NCBI GenBank assembly: GCA_026400595.1
Contig: JAPLOT010000080.1
Location: 1-24,847, forward strand
Reading direction: 5' to 3'
Length of the DNA: 24,847 nucleotides
Source of the DNA: Alphaproteobacteria bacterium
GTDB lineage: Bacteria > Pseudomonadota > Alphaproteobacteria > Rhizobiales > Aestuariivirgaceae
Positions 15,036-22,638 of this stretch are shown in pieces; the stretch's first letter is position 1; the number at the start of each line of letters is the position of its first letter. The translations under genes and the position numbers were made by a program. The notes beneath the pieces were generated by a model, which was not told the origin of the DNA, searched no databases, and saw only the letters and a program-made list of their open reading frames with translations.

Positions 15036-15872
15036 ATGAGTGTCTCGCAGCCCATTGCCCTGAAGAACCTGCGCAAGGCGAGCCGGCCGCCGGTCATCGA
15101 AGACGAGTCGACCGGCTCCCGCAGCCTCCGGCGCGCTCTCGACATCCTCGATCTTATGCTGCAGCGCGGCGGACCATTGACGGTGGCGCAGATCATCGAG
15201 GCGCTCTCCATTCCGAAGTCGACCGCCTATGAGCTGGTCCGGACCCTGACCGAAGCCAATTGCATCGAGCCGTCCGGCAAGGGCAGCGGGCTCTACCTGG
15301 GCCGCAAGCTTTACGAGTTCGGCATGGCTTACCACGGCCATGTCGACCTGCTGCGCGACGGCAGCATCGTGGCCGAGGAATTGCGCAACGAGACGGGCGA
15401 GACGGTCCAGCTCTCGGTGCTGGAGAACGACCAGATGATGGTCCTGCTCAAGGAAGAGGGCGTGCGGCCCTTGCGCATCATCAGCAATGTCGGCTCGCGC
15501 GTGCCCATCAACTGGGCGGCAGCCGGGCGGCTGCTGGTGTCCGATCTCGACGACAAGACGCTGACCCGGCTGCTGACCGCCACCGTGCGCCAGTCGCCTT
15601 CGGGCAAGGCGACGATGGACGTCAAGAAGATCATCGCGCAGGTCCGGCGCTACCGCCGCCAGGGCTACGCAACCGAGCTGAACGAGGCCAACGAACATGC
15701 CGGCTGTATCGCCGCCCCGATCATCGACGCGGCGGGCCGCTGCATCGCGGCGCTGAGCGTGGTGGTGCCCGAGCAGCGGCTGGCGAGGCCCAACCGCGAA
15801 CATCTCATCGTCAGTGTCATCAAGGCGGCCGAAAAACTGTCGCGCCGGATCGGCGGCCCGCGCGCCGTCTAG
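15036..15872 (+). CDS. IclR-family transcriptional regulator
   Basis: A 278-residue regulator and the only transcription factor in the window. The winged helix-turn-helix spans about residues 27-90: GSRSLRRALDILDLM, then the turn and recognition helix IEALSIPKSTAYELVRTL (54-71), then the wing. The effector-binding IclR domain follows (about 95-270), including the conserved GRLLVSDL and HAGCIAAPIIDAAGRCIAALSVVVP stretches. IclR proteins usually sense a small acid or sugar acid and act on neighbouring catabolic genes. It is divergent from enolase-superfamily gene 2, and a GTCC-N8-GGAA element lies just before its ATG. Its stop codon shares a CTAG palindrome with the stop of the opposing gene. 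Confidence 0.93.
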   Translation: MSVSQPIALKNLRKASRPPVIEDESTGSRSLRRALDILDLMLQRGGPLTVAQIIEALSIPKSTAYELVRTLTEANCIEPSGKGSGLYLGRKLYEFGMAYHGHVDLLRDGSIVAEELRNETGETVQLSVLENDQMMVLLKEEGVRPLRIISNVGSRVPINWAAAGRLLVSDLDDKTLTRLLTATVRQSPSGKATMDVKKIIAQVRRYRRQGYATELNEANEHAGCIAAPIIDAAGRCIAALSVVVPEQRLARPNREHLIVSVIKAAEKLSRRIGGPRAV

Positions 15873-16996
15873 GTGCCTGCGTGGCGTTGCGCCAGGGCAT
15901 CAAGGAGCTGATCCGCGCCGATGTCGCCGCGCAGATGTGACTCGACGAGGGGACCGCCAGCCTCCTGAAACGCAAGATAGCCATCATAGCGCGGGCGGAT
16001 CCAGCAGGCCTCCATGGTGGCCCGCGTCTGCGCAAAGCAACCGCCAAAGCGCCGGTTGACCGCGGGATCATCCCAGACGGCCGCATGCGCCGGCTGGCCG
16101 TGATGGGTAGCGAAGGCGCGCTGGGCATCTTCTGCGGCGGCGAAGCGGACATAGGCCAGGGCCGCATCGCGGTGCTGCGTGGCAGCGGAAACCGCAAGCC
16201 CTGTTCCGCCGACGGTCGAGCCAGCATGTCCCGCCGGGCCGGGCAGGTCATGGAACCGCAGCGGCTGACGCTGGTCGGCTTCCGCATAGGTTGCATAACA
16301 ATAGACGGCGGGGCAGAAGACGAGATCGTCCTCGCGCACCATGGCGTCATGCAGCGCGATGCTATTCCAGTCGAAGACCTGAGGCGGGCAGTACTCCAGT
16401 AGCGCGCGCATCAGGCCGAGGGCGTGCCGGGCCATGCCGCGGTCGGCGAAGTCATGGCGGCGATCCGTGGCGCAGTGCGCGCCGAGATTGGCCATGAGGG
16501 TGAAGAAGGTCATCAGGCTGTGCACGCCCTTGAGTCCGATAGCAAGCCATTGCCCTCTTTCCCGGGCGCGCCGGCCCAGCCTCAGGAGGCCGTCCCAGTC
16601 GCGTGGCGGTTCCATGTCCAGCAACTCCATCAGGTCGGGACGGGACACCGCCACCTGGCAGGCGGCATCGACGGGCAGGGCCCAGACATGACCGTCTAGG
16701 CGATAGGTTGCCAGCGAAGGGCCAACGAAGAGCGAGTCCGCGCCGGTCTCCTTGTTCAGCGGCAAGAGGCACTTCGACGCGGCGACGGCCCCCATGAAGG
16801 GGTGATCGAGAATGATGAGATCGAATCTTCGCGCCAGATCCGTGACAGGCGTGAACTCGAATCCGCTGAGCGGCCGCGTCGACCACGCGATCTCGATGTC
16901 CGGATGCCGCTCTCGGAACATCGCGGCCGTGTTGATCAGCGGATCGATCGCGCGCCGATGGTCCCACGTGATGCCGCGCAATGTGACTGGTTTCAT
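15869..16996 (-). CDS. Solute-binding-protein homologue without a signal peptide
   Basis: A 375-residue protein resembling family-1 sugar-binding proteins: the N-terminal strand LRGITWDHRRAIDPLINTAA, FRERHPDIEIAWSTRPL, then VTDLARRFDLIILDHPFMG, and later GSTVGGTGLAVSAATQHRDAALAYVRFAA, a classic hinge-lobe segment. It has no signal peptide or lipobox: ATG at 16996, supported by GGAGG five bases upstream, leads straight into the first beta strand, and the open frame to 17053 adds only a polar stretch. It would therefore stay in the cytoplasm. It is divergent from a family-5 binding-protein gene and tail to tail with IclR. Possible roles are ligand sensing or buffering, or binding an intracellular intermediate; this is inference. 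Confidence 0.78.
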   Translation of the reverse strand: MKPVTLRGITWDHRRAIDPLINTAAMFRERHPDIEIAWSTRPLSGFEFTPVTDLARRFDLIILDHPFMGAVAASKCLLPLNKETGADSLFVGPSLATYRLDGHVWALPVDAACQVAVSRPDLMELLDMEPPRDWDGLLRLGRRARERGQWLAIGLKGVHSLMTFFTLMANLGAHCATDRRHDFADRGMARHALGLMRALLEYCPPQVFDWNSIALHDAMVREDDLVFCPAVYCYATYAEADQRQPLRFHDLPGPAGHAGSTVGGTGLAVSAATQHRDAALAYVRFAAAEDAQRAFATHHGQPAHAAVWDDPAVNRRFGGCFAQTRATMEACWIRPRYDGYLAFQEAGGPLVESHLRGDIGADQLLDALAQRHAGT

Positions 16997-17012
16997 CGCC
17001 GCCTCCGGTATC

Positions 17013-17040
17013 TTGACTCGCAGTCTATCGCAGTTAATGT
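17013..17040 (+). promoter_or_regulatory. Candidate promoter for the peptide-type importer operon
   Basis: TTGACT (17013-17018), 16-bp spacer, TAATGT (17035-17040). The spacing and relation to the downstream operator-like element copy those at 6305-6371, which supports the assignment more than the -10 match alone. Confidence 0.45.
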
Positions 17041-17052
17041 GCCAGTCTGGCA
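17040..17052. promoter_or_regulatory. Perfect palindrome TGCCAG-T-CTGGCA
   Basis: Six-base arms around a single central base, overlapping the end of the putative -10 box and the likely transcription start. It contains GTCTG at 17045, exactly 20 bp before GTCCG at 17065. It could be a second binding site for the same regulator or a separate operator. Confidence 0.4.
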
Positions 17053-17064
17053 AGACGTACAGTT

Positions 17065-17080
17065 GTCCGCCATTTCGGAA
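17065..17080. promoter_or_regulatory. Candidate shared operator, GTCC-N8-GGAA (copy 3)
   Basis: GTCCGCCATTTCGGAA contains TCCG and CGGA as an inverted repeat with 6-bp spacer, and overlaps the short palindrome ATTTC-G-GAAAT (17072-17082). It matches the element at 6356-6371 at 14 of 16 positions and lies 24 bp after the putative -10 box. Confidence 0.5.
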
Positions 17081-17124
17081 ATCAAAGTGCCTTTAAACAG
17101 ATAATGTCTGGGAGGACGTGTCCA

Positions 17125-18651
17125 ATGAAGTCGGTCAAGTTGTTGTACGGCGCCGCCATAGCGGCCATTGCACTGACGTTGTCTGCACCGGCAAGCCTTG
17201 CCGCTGCGGGCGACGAATGCGTGAAGATACTGGGTTACGAGTGGAGCGGCGAGAAGCAGTCGATGGATCCCGCCGACATGCATTCGGGCGACGATGCCTA
17301 TCACACCTTCGCGGTCTACAATCGCCTCGTCGACATCGACGATAACTTCAACGTCCTGCCGGAACTTGCCACCGAGTGGAAGGTCTCCGACGACGGATTG
17401 ACCTGGACCTTCAAGCTGCGTGAGGGCGTGAAGTTCCATTCCGGCAAGGACTTTTCATCGGCGGATGTGGTCTATACCTTCAAGCGGCTGCTCGACGAGA
17501 AGACCGGATCCGGCGCGCGGGCCGTTCTCGAATTCCTCGATCCCGACGGCATCAAGGCCGTCGATGCCACGACCGTGACCTTCACCACCAAGAAGCCGGT
17601 GGTCGAACTTCCTGTGCTGATCACCAACAAGTTTACCAACATCGTCCCCGACGGCGCCAAGCAGGACGAGTTGCGCCTCAAGGGCGACGGCACCGGACCC
17701 TTCATGCAGGAAGAGTTCACGCCCAATGCGCCGGTGCGGATCCTGCGCAAGAACCCGAACTACTGGGACGCGGGCAAGCCCATGGCGGATTGCCTGCGCA
17801 TCACGGTGGCCCAGGAGGCCGTGGCAGCGGTGGCGGCCATCAAGGCCGGTCAGGTCGATCTGATGCTGAACGTTGATCCTTCCGTGATCGGATCTCTGAA
17901 GGATGATCCGAACGTCGAACTCCTGCAGACCGGCGCGTCAAACTCCATGACCGTCTCCATGTGGGTCGATACCAAGCCCTTCGACGATCCGCGAGTCCGT
18001 GAGGCCCTGAAGCTTGTGGTTGACCGCCAGGCTATGGTCGACACCGTACTGCTTGGCTTCGGCCAGGCCGGTGCAGACAATCCGGTGCCGGTCGGAAGCC
18101 CGGCCTCCTTCACCAAGGAAGCGCCCAAGCAGGACATCGAGAAGGCCAAGGCCCTTCTGGCCGAGGCCGGCTACAAGGACGGGCTGAAGTTCGACCTCTA
18201 CACGGCGGAGGGCGTGCCCGGCATGGTGCGCATGGCGCAGGTCTATGCGGAGATGGCCAAGGCTGCGGGCATCGAGATCAACGTGATCGTGACGCCCGCC
18301 GAAAGCTACTGGGATGACGTCTGGCTGAAGAAGCCGATCGTCACCTCGGCCTGGTCCATGCGCCCGCCGGGCGAAGGTCTTGCCGTGGCCTATACGCAGA
18401 GCGCCAAGTGGAAGGAAACGCGCTGGGAGCGTCCCGACTACGATGCGCTGCTGCTGAAGGCAAACACTACGGTCGATCCGGCCGAGCGCCTGAAGCTGTT
18501 CCAGCAGACCGGCGAGTTGCTGGCCAAGGAGGGCGGGCTGATCCTTCCGATGTTCGTCCATCAGGTCCTCGCCGTGCGCAAGGGCTGCGAGGGCTACGAA
18601 CCCAGGGCGCAGAACTTCAATCTCAACTTCGAGAATTTCTCCTGTAAGTAA
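17125..18651 (+). CDS. Peptide/oligosaccharide ABC importer, substrate-binding protein (family 5)
   Basis: A 508-residue DppA/OppA-class periplasmic binding protein. The Sec signal peptide covers about residues 1-28 (positively charged start, hydrophobic core, ALAA-type cleavage). The family signature is clear near residues 75-105: ELATEWKVSDDGLTWTF followed by LREGVKFHSGKDFSSADVVYTF. DTKPFDDPRVREALKLVVDR in the second lobe is also typical. The start is ATG at 17125, with GGGAGG nine bases upstream, not the ATG at 17104, which would place that ribosome-binding site inside the gene. Members import peptides, nickel, opines or plant oligosaccharides. The two sugar-acid-type enzymes downstream point to a sugar-containing ligand and not a plain peptide; this is inference. 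Confidence 0.92.
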   Translation: MKSVKLLYGAAIAAIALTLSAPASLAAAGDECVKILGYEWSGEKQSMDPADMHSGDDAYHTFAVYNRLVDIDDNFNVLPELATEWKVSDDGLTWTFKLREGVKFHSGKDFSSADVVYTFKRLLDEKTGSGARAVLEFLDPDGIKAVDATTVTFTTKKPVVELPVLITNKFTNIVPDGAKQDELRLKGDGTGPFMQEEFTPNAPVRILRKNPNYWDAGKPMADCLRITVAQEAVAAVAAIKAGQVDLMLNVDPSVIGSLKDDPNVELLQTGASNSMTVSMWVDTKPFDDPRVREALKLVVDRQAMVDTVLLGFGQAGADNPVPVGSPASFTKEAPKQDIEKAKALLAEAGYKDGLKFDLYTAEGVPGMVRMAQVYAEMAKAAGIEINVIVTPAESYWDDVWLKKPIVTSAWSMRPPGEGLAVAYTQSAKWKETRWERPDYDALLLKANTTVDPAERLKLFQQTGELLAKEGGLILPMFVHQVLAVRKGCEGYEPRAQNFNLNFENFSCK

Positions 18652-18668
18652 GGGGACGCAACAGAACG

Positions 18669-18697
18669 GCCGGCAGGGTCAGACGCGCGCTGTCGGC
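18669..18697 (+). ncRNA. Intercistronic mRNA hairpin A
   Basis: GCCGGCAG (18669-18676) pairs with CTGTCGGC (18690-18697), an 8-bp stem with one G-U pair and a 13-base loop, starting 17 bases after the binding-protein stop. It is probably an mRNA-stabilising or expression-tuning element. Confidence 0.4.
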
Positions 18698-18711
18698 TGA
18701 ATGCGCACAAG

Positions 18712-18733
18712 GGGGCGGGGCTTGCCTCGCCCC
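18712..18733 (+). ncRNA. Intercistronic mRNA hairpin B
   Basis: GGGGCGGGG (18712-18720) pairs with CCTCGCCCC (18725-18733) around the 4-base loop CTTG, a 9-bp stem with one G-U pair. It lies just before the strong ribosome-binding site of the DppB gene. There is no T tract. Confidence 0.45.
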
Positions 18734-18754
18734 TCATCGTCGGAGGAGGGGGAA

Positions 18755-19705
18755 TTGCCGATCGTCCTGCTGGTGGTCCGCCGCACCTTGCTGTCGATCG
18801 TCACGCTGCTCCTCGTGTCGCTGATCATCTTCTCAATGCTCGAAGTGCTGCCGGGCGATGTCGCCACTCGCATCCTCGGGCGCGACGCCACGCCGGAGTC
18901 GCTGGAGGTTCTACGTACCGAGCTTGGCCTCGACCGGCCAGCGACGGTCCGCTACCTCGACTGGCTCGGGGGCCTGGTCACCGGCGATCTCGGGAAATCG
19001 CTGGTCTCCAGCCGGCCGATCTCGGAGATACTGGCGCCGCGCATCTTCAACACGCTTCTGCTGTCGCTCTATGCCTTCGCGCTCTATCTTCCGCTCACCG
19101 TCATACCGGCCATGCTGCAGGCCCTGACTCGCGACCGCGCGCCAGACCACGCGCTGTCGGTGGTGACGCTCGTGCTGCTGTCGATGCCGGATTTCCTTCT
19201 GGCGACCATCCTGCTCCTGACCTTCGTGCTGTGGATCCCGGTGCTGCCGGCCATCTCGCTGGTCGACGCCTCCTCGAGCTGGTTCGAATATCTCAAGGCC
19301 ATGACCCTGCCGGCGCTGACGCTGGCCATCGTCATGGCCGTCTATGCGGTGCGCATGCTGCGCGACAATCTGATCGAGGTGCTCGATTCCGACTATGTGC
19401 GGATGGCCGAGCTGAAGGGCCTGTCGCGCGCCCGCGTCCTGTTGCGGCACGCGCTGCCCAACGCGCTGGTTCCGACGCTCAACGTGACGGCGCTCAACCT
19501 CGCCTATCTGATCGGCGGCGTCGTGGTGGTGGAGAAGGTCTTCTCCTATCCCGGCTTCGGCACGCTGCTGGTGGATTCGCTTCAGCTCCGCGACCTGCCG
19601 GTCATCGAGGCGACCGTCATGATCGCGGCGTTCGTCTACATCGCGGCCAACCTGGTGGCGGACATCGCGGCCATCCTGCTCAATCCGCGGCTGAGGACGG
19701 GCTAG
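18755..19705 (+). CDS. Peptide/oligosaccharide ABC importer permease (DppB type)
   Basis: A 316-residue permease. The N-terminus reads PIVLLVVRRTLLSIVTLLLVSLIIFSMLEVLPGD, the usual DppB first membrane helix and LPGD motif, followed by LGLDRPATVRYLDWL and GDLGKSLVSSRPI. The EAA-like loop is SDYVRMAELKGLSRARVLLRHALPNAL. Start choice: TTG at 18755 has an exceptionally purine-rich ribosome-binding site (18742-18752) at correct spacing. The first in-frame ATG at 18701 would add 18 polar, poorly conserved residues and place hairpin B and that ribosome-binding site inside the gene. The DppC gene starts four bases after the stop. Confidence 0.9.
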   Translation: MPIVLLVVRRTLLSIVTLLLVSLIIFSMLEVLPGDVATRILGRDATPESLEVLRTELGLDRPATVRYLDWLGGLVTGDLGKSLVSSRPISEILAPRIFNTLLLSLYAFALYLPLTVIPAMLQALTRDRAPDHALSVVTLVLLSMPDFLLATILLLTFVLWIPVLPAISLVDASSSWFEYLKAMTLPALTLAIVMAVYAVRMLRDNLIEVLDSDYVRMAELKGLSRARVLLRHALPNALVPTLNVTALNLAYLIGGVVVVEKVFSYPGFGTLLVDSLQLRDLPVIEATVMIAAFVYIAANLVADIAAILLNPRLRTG

Positions 19706-19708
19706 GCG

Positions 19709-20605
19709 ATGAGCGATCTCGACATCAGGCTTGCGCCAGCGGTGCAGCGGCAAGCGCGATTGTGGTCCCTCTGGCGCCAGATGCCGCTGAGCTTTCGGAT
19801 CGGCAGCATCATCCTGGCCATCCACTTCATTGTCGCGGCCACCGGCCCGTTCTGGGCGCCCTACGGCTACTCGCAGATGGGCGCGGGGCCGCCGCTGTCG
19901 GGCATGAGCCTTGCTCATCCCTTCGGCATCGACCAGCTCGGGCGCGACGTCTTCAGCCGCGTCATCCATGGCAGCCACATCGTGATCCTGCTATCGCTGT
20001 CGGGTACGCTGCTTGGCCTCGTGCTGGGCGCCATCATCGGATTGCTCTCCGGCTATGTCGGCGGCTGGATCGACGAGGCCGTGCAGCGCGTGCTGGAAGC
20101 CCTCATCAGCATTCCCTTTCTGGTGCTTGCGCTTATTGCCATCGCCGCGGCCGGGACGGACTACGCGGGCAACCCCATCCTGATCGTCCTCGTCGTGGCG
20201 CTGGTCTATGCGCCGCGCATCGCCCGCATGGCGCGCGCCGCCGCCATCGACATCGCCACGCGCGACTATGTCACGGTCGCGCGCCTGCGCGGCGAGAGCG
20301 CCTGGTCGGTGATGCTGCGCGAACTGGTGCCCAATGCCACGGGCGTGCTGCTGGTGGAGTTCGCGCTGCGGGCGGGCTATGCGCCGGTGCTGATCGGATC
20401 GCTGGGCTTCCTTGGCTTCGGCCTGCGCCCGCCCACGCCGGAATGGGGCCTGATGATCAGCGAGAACCGCGCGCTGCTGATCATCGCGCCCTCCACCGTC
20501 CTCGGCCCCGGGCTTGCGCTGGCATCCCTGGTCGTCGGGCTGAACCTCTTCACCGAGGGCTTGGCCCGCGTTCTGGGCCGCACCGTCAAGCTCGGGAACC
20601 AATGA
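19709..20605 (+). CDS. Peptide/oligosaccharide ABC importer permease (DppC type)
   Basis: A 298-residue permease, partner of DppB. After a cytoplasmic N-terminus (about 30 residues) and first helix comes HPFGIDQLGRDVFSRVIHGS, the hallmark DppC segment (70-89). The EAA-like loop is RDYVTVARLRGESAWSVMLRELVPNA, and the C-terminal GSLGFLGFGLRPPTPEWGLMISENR is also characteristic. It follows DppB closely and its stop overlaps the ATPase start (ATGA). Nothing unusual was seen. Confidence 0.93.
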   Translation: MSDLDIRLAPAVQRQARLWSLWRQMPLSFRIGSIILAIHFIVAATGPFWAPYGYSQMGAGPPLSGMSLAHPFGIDQLGRDVFSRVIHGSHIVILLSLSGTLLGLVLGAIIGLLSGYVGGWIDEAVQRVLEALISIPFLVLALIAIAAAGTDYAGNPILIVLVVALVYAPRIARMARAAAIDIATRDYVTVARLRGESAWSVMLRELVPNATGVLLVEFALRAGYAPVLIGSLGFLGFGLRPPTPEWGLMISENRALLIIAPSTVLGPGLALASLVVGLNLFTEGLARVLGRTVKLGNQ

Positions 20606-22638
20606 TGGCCGAGCGGCGACACCCTCTGGTGGAGGTCTCCGGACTTGCCGTCTCCTATCGCCAGGGCGGCGGCTGGCAACGCGTGGTCGAGGGGGTGGAT
20701 TTCGACATCGCGCGCGGCGAAGTTCTGGGGCTTGTCGGGGAATCGGGCTGCGGCAAGTCCACCGTGGCGCTGCAGCTTCTGGGCTATCGCCATCCGGCGA
20801 TGCGGACCGACGCCGGTCGCATCTCGCTCGAGGGAACCGACATCCTGCGCCTCGACAGGACCGCGCTCGACCGGCTGCGCGGCGAAACCGTCAGCTTCGT
20901 GCCGCAGAATCCCACGACGGCGCTCAATCCGGGCATGCGGGTCGGCGCGCAGATCGACGAGAGTCTCGCAGCCCACGGGCAGGGCGACGCCGCGGCCCGC
21001 CCGGCGCGCATCGCCGAACTCTTCGGGCTGGTCGGCCTCCCGGATTCGCCGGACTTCGCGCAGCGTTATCCGCATCAGCTGTCGGGCGGCCAGCAGCAGC
21101 GCGTCTGCATCGCCATGGCGCTCGCCTGCGATCCGAAGCTCGTGGTTCTCGACGAGCCCACCACAGGGCTCGATGTCACGACCCAGGAGCAGATCGTCGA
21201 ACTCCTCGTCGACCTGCGGGCACGCCTGTCGATGTCGATGCTCTATGTCACGCATGATCTCGCCTTGCTGTCGCAACTCGCAGACCGCATCGGCGTCATG
21301 TATGCCGGCCGCATGGTCGAACTGTCCGCGACGCCGGATCTCTTTGCCGATCCCAGGCATCCCTATACGCAGGGACTCATCGGCGCCATCCCGCGCATCG
21401 ACGGAACCGACCGGAGGCCGTCGCGGCCGCTGCGCGGCCTGCTGCAGCGGCAGTCGCTGCCGAAGGGATGCCCCTTTGCGCCGCGCTGCGACTTCGCGCT
21501 GCCGCGCTGCTTCGAAGAGGTGCAGCTCCTGCGTCCGCATGGCCCGGCGCGCAAGATCGCCTGCTGGCGCGTCGACGAGATCGGCCCGGCGCAGGAGGCG
21601 GGAGAGGCACTTCCGCCTCCGCTGCCGGCCGCATCGGGGGCTCTGCTGGAGATCGATGCCGTTTCGGTCGCCTATGGCCGCGGTCAGCGCCGCTTCCAGG
21701 CGCTCCGCGATGTCTCTCTCGATGTCCGGAAGGGCGAGACGGTCGCGCTTGTGGGTGAATCGGGAAGCGGCAAGTCGACACTGGCGCGCGCCATTGCGGG
21801 GCTGGTGGCGCCGGAGACCGGAACCGTCCGCCTCGCGGGCAGCCGCCTCGCGCCGGCGGTCAAGGGCCGTACGCCGGAGCAGCGCCGTCTGATCCAGTTC
21901 GTGTTCCAGAATCCGGATGCCTCGCTCAATCCCCGCGCCACCGTCGGGACGACGCTGACACGGCCGCATGACTTCTACTTTCCCGACCGGACCTCGGAGA
22001 CCGGCTCCCGCATCCTGTCTGCCCTGGCGGATGTGCGTCTCGACCAGGCCTATGCGCGGCGCTACCCCGACCAGCTCTCCGGCGGCGAGCGCCAGCGCGT
22101 CGCCATCGCCCGGGCGCTCGTCGCCGAACCCAGCCTGCTGTTGTGCGACGAGATCCTCTCCGCGCTGGACGTCTCCGTGCAGGCAAGCATCCTGGCGCTG
22201 CTGCAGCGCCTCAAGTCCGAGCGCGGCATCGCAATGCTCTTCATCTCGCATGACCTGGCGGTGGTGCGCATGCTGGCCGATCGCGTCGCCGTGCTGTTTC
22301 GCGGCGATGTGGTCGAGACGGGAACCTGCGCGCAGGTCTTCGCCGCGCCCTTTCACCCCTATACCCATGCGCTGCTCGAGGCCGTGCCGGCGCCGCGCAA
22401 GCGCCGCCGACCTGCCGCCGGCCGCCGCGCGGAAACATCGGCGAGCCGGGCGGGCTGCGCCTACGCCGGCCGTTGCGCCTGGCAGATCGGGGCCATCTGC
22501 GAAACGGAAGCGCCGCCCTGGCGCAGCACCGGCGAGGGCCTCGCCATCAGGTGTCACCACAGTCTCGATGACCTGAAGCGCCGGGCCACATGGCCGGGCG
22601 ACGTCGAAGCAATGCCGCAGCGGAGGACAAAACGATGA
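20602..22638 (+). CDS. Fused double ATP-binding protein of the peptide-type ABC importer (DppD-DppF)
   Basis: A 678-residue protein carrying both ATPases of the importer in one chain. Domain 1: Walker A GESGCGKST (46-54), signature LSGGQQQR (about 160), Walker B VVLDEP (Asp184). Domain 2: Walker A GESGSGKST (385-393), signature LSGGERQR (about 492), Walker B LLCDE (Asp516). Each half ends with the cysteine-rich C-terminal tail of this family (about 288-320 and 618-651), with four Cys in each. The start is ATG at 20602 or 20605, overlapping the DppC stop. The frame is open upstream to 19231, but that is a shadow of the permeases. The first enolase-superfamily gene downstream overlaps its stop, so importer and enzyme are co-translated. 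Confidence 0.93.
   Translation: MMAERRHPLVEVSGLAVSYRQGGGWQRVVEGVDFDIARGEVLGLVGESGCGKSTVALQLLGYRHPAMRTDAGRISLEGTDILRLDRTALDRLRGETVSFVPQNPTTALNPGMRVGAQIDESLAAHGQGDAAARPARIAELFGLVGLPDSPDFAQRYPHQLSGGQQQRVCIAMALACDPKLVVLDEPTTGLDVTTQEQIVELLVDLRARLSMSMLYVTHDLALLSQLADRIGVMYAGRMVELSATPDLFADPRHPYTQGLIGAIPRIDGTDRRPSRPLRGLLQRQSLPKGCPFAPRCDFALPRCFEEVQLLRPHGPARKIACWRVDEIGPAQEAGEALPPPLPAASGALLEIDAVSVAYGRGQRRFQALRDVSLDVRKGETVALVGESGSGKSTLARAIAGLVAPETGTVRLAGSRLAPAVKGRTPEQRRLIQFVFQNPDASLNPRATVGTTLTRPHDFYFPDRTSETGSRILSALADVRLDQAYARRYPDQLSGGERQRVAIARALVAEPSLLLCDEILSALDVSVQASILALLQRLKSERGIAMLFISHDLAVVRMLADRVAVLFRGDVVETGTCAQVFAAPFHPYTHALLEAVPAPRKRRRPAAGRRAETSASRAGCAYAGRCAWQIGAICETEAPPWRSTGEGLAIRCHHSLDDLKRRATWPGDVEAMPQRRTKR

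Noticed and set aside
14964..15803. The minus-strand frame of enolase-superfamily gene 2 stays open through the whole antisense of the IclR gene, giving a 656-codon frame.
   Set aside because: The added part is low-complexity and His/Arg/Asp-rich, as expected from antisense high-GC codons, while the real protein starts with the conserved MKI strand at 14963.
19231..20601. The frame of the fused ATPase is open for 457 codons upstream.
   Set aside because: It overlaps two well-supported permeases; its translation is Arg/Ala/Gly-rich with no domain, and the ATPase domain starts right after ATG 20602.
20377..22560. A 727-codon minus-strand open frame opposite the fused ATPase.
   Set aside because: It is a codon-bias mirror of an unmistakable double ATPase, with no ribosome-binding site or family motif.
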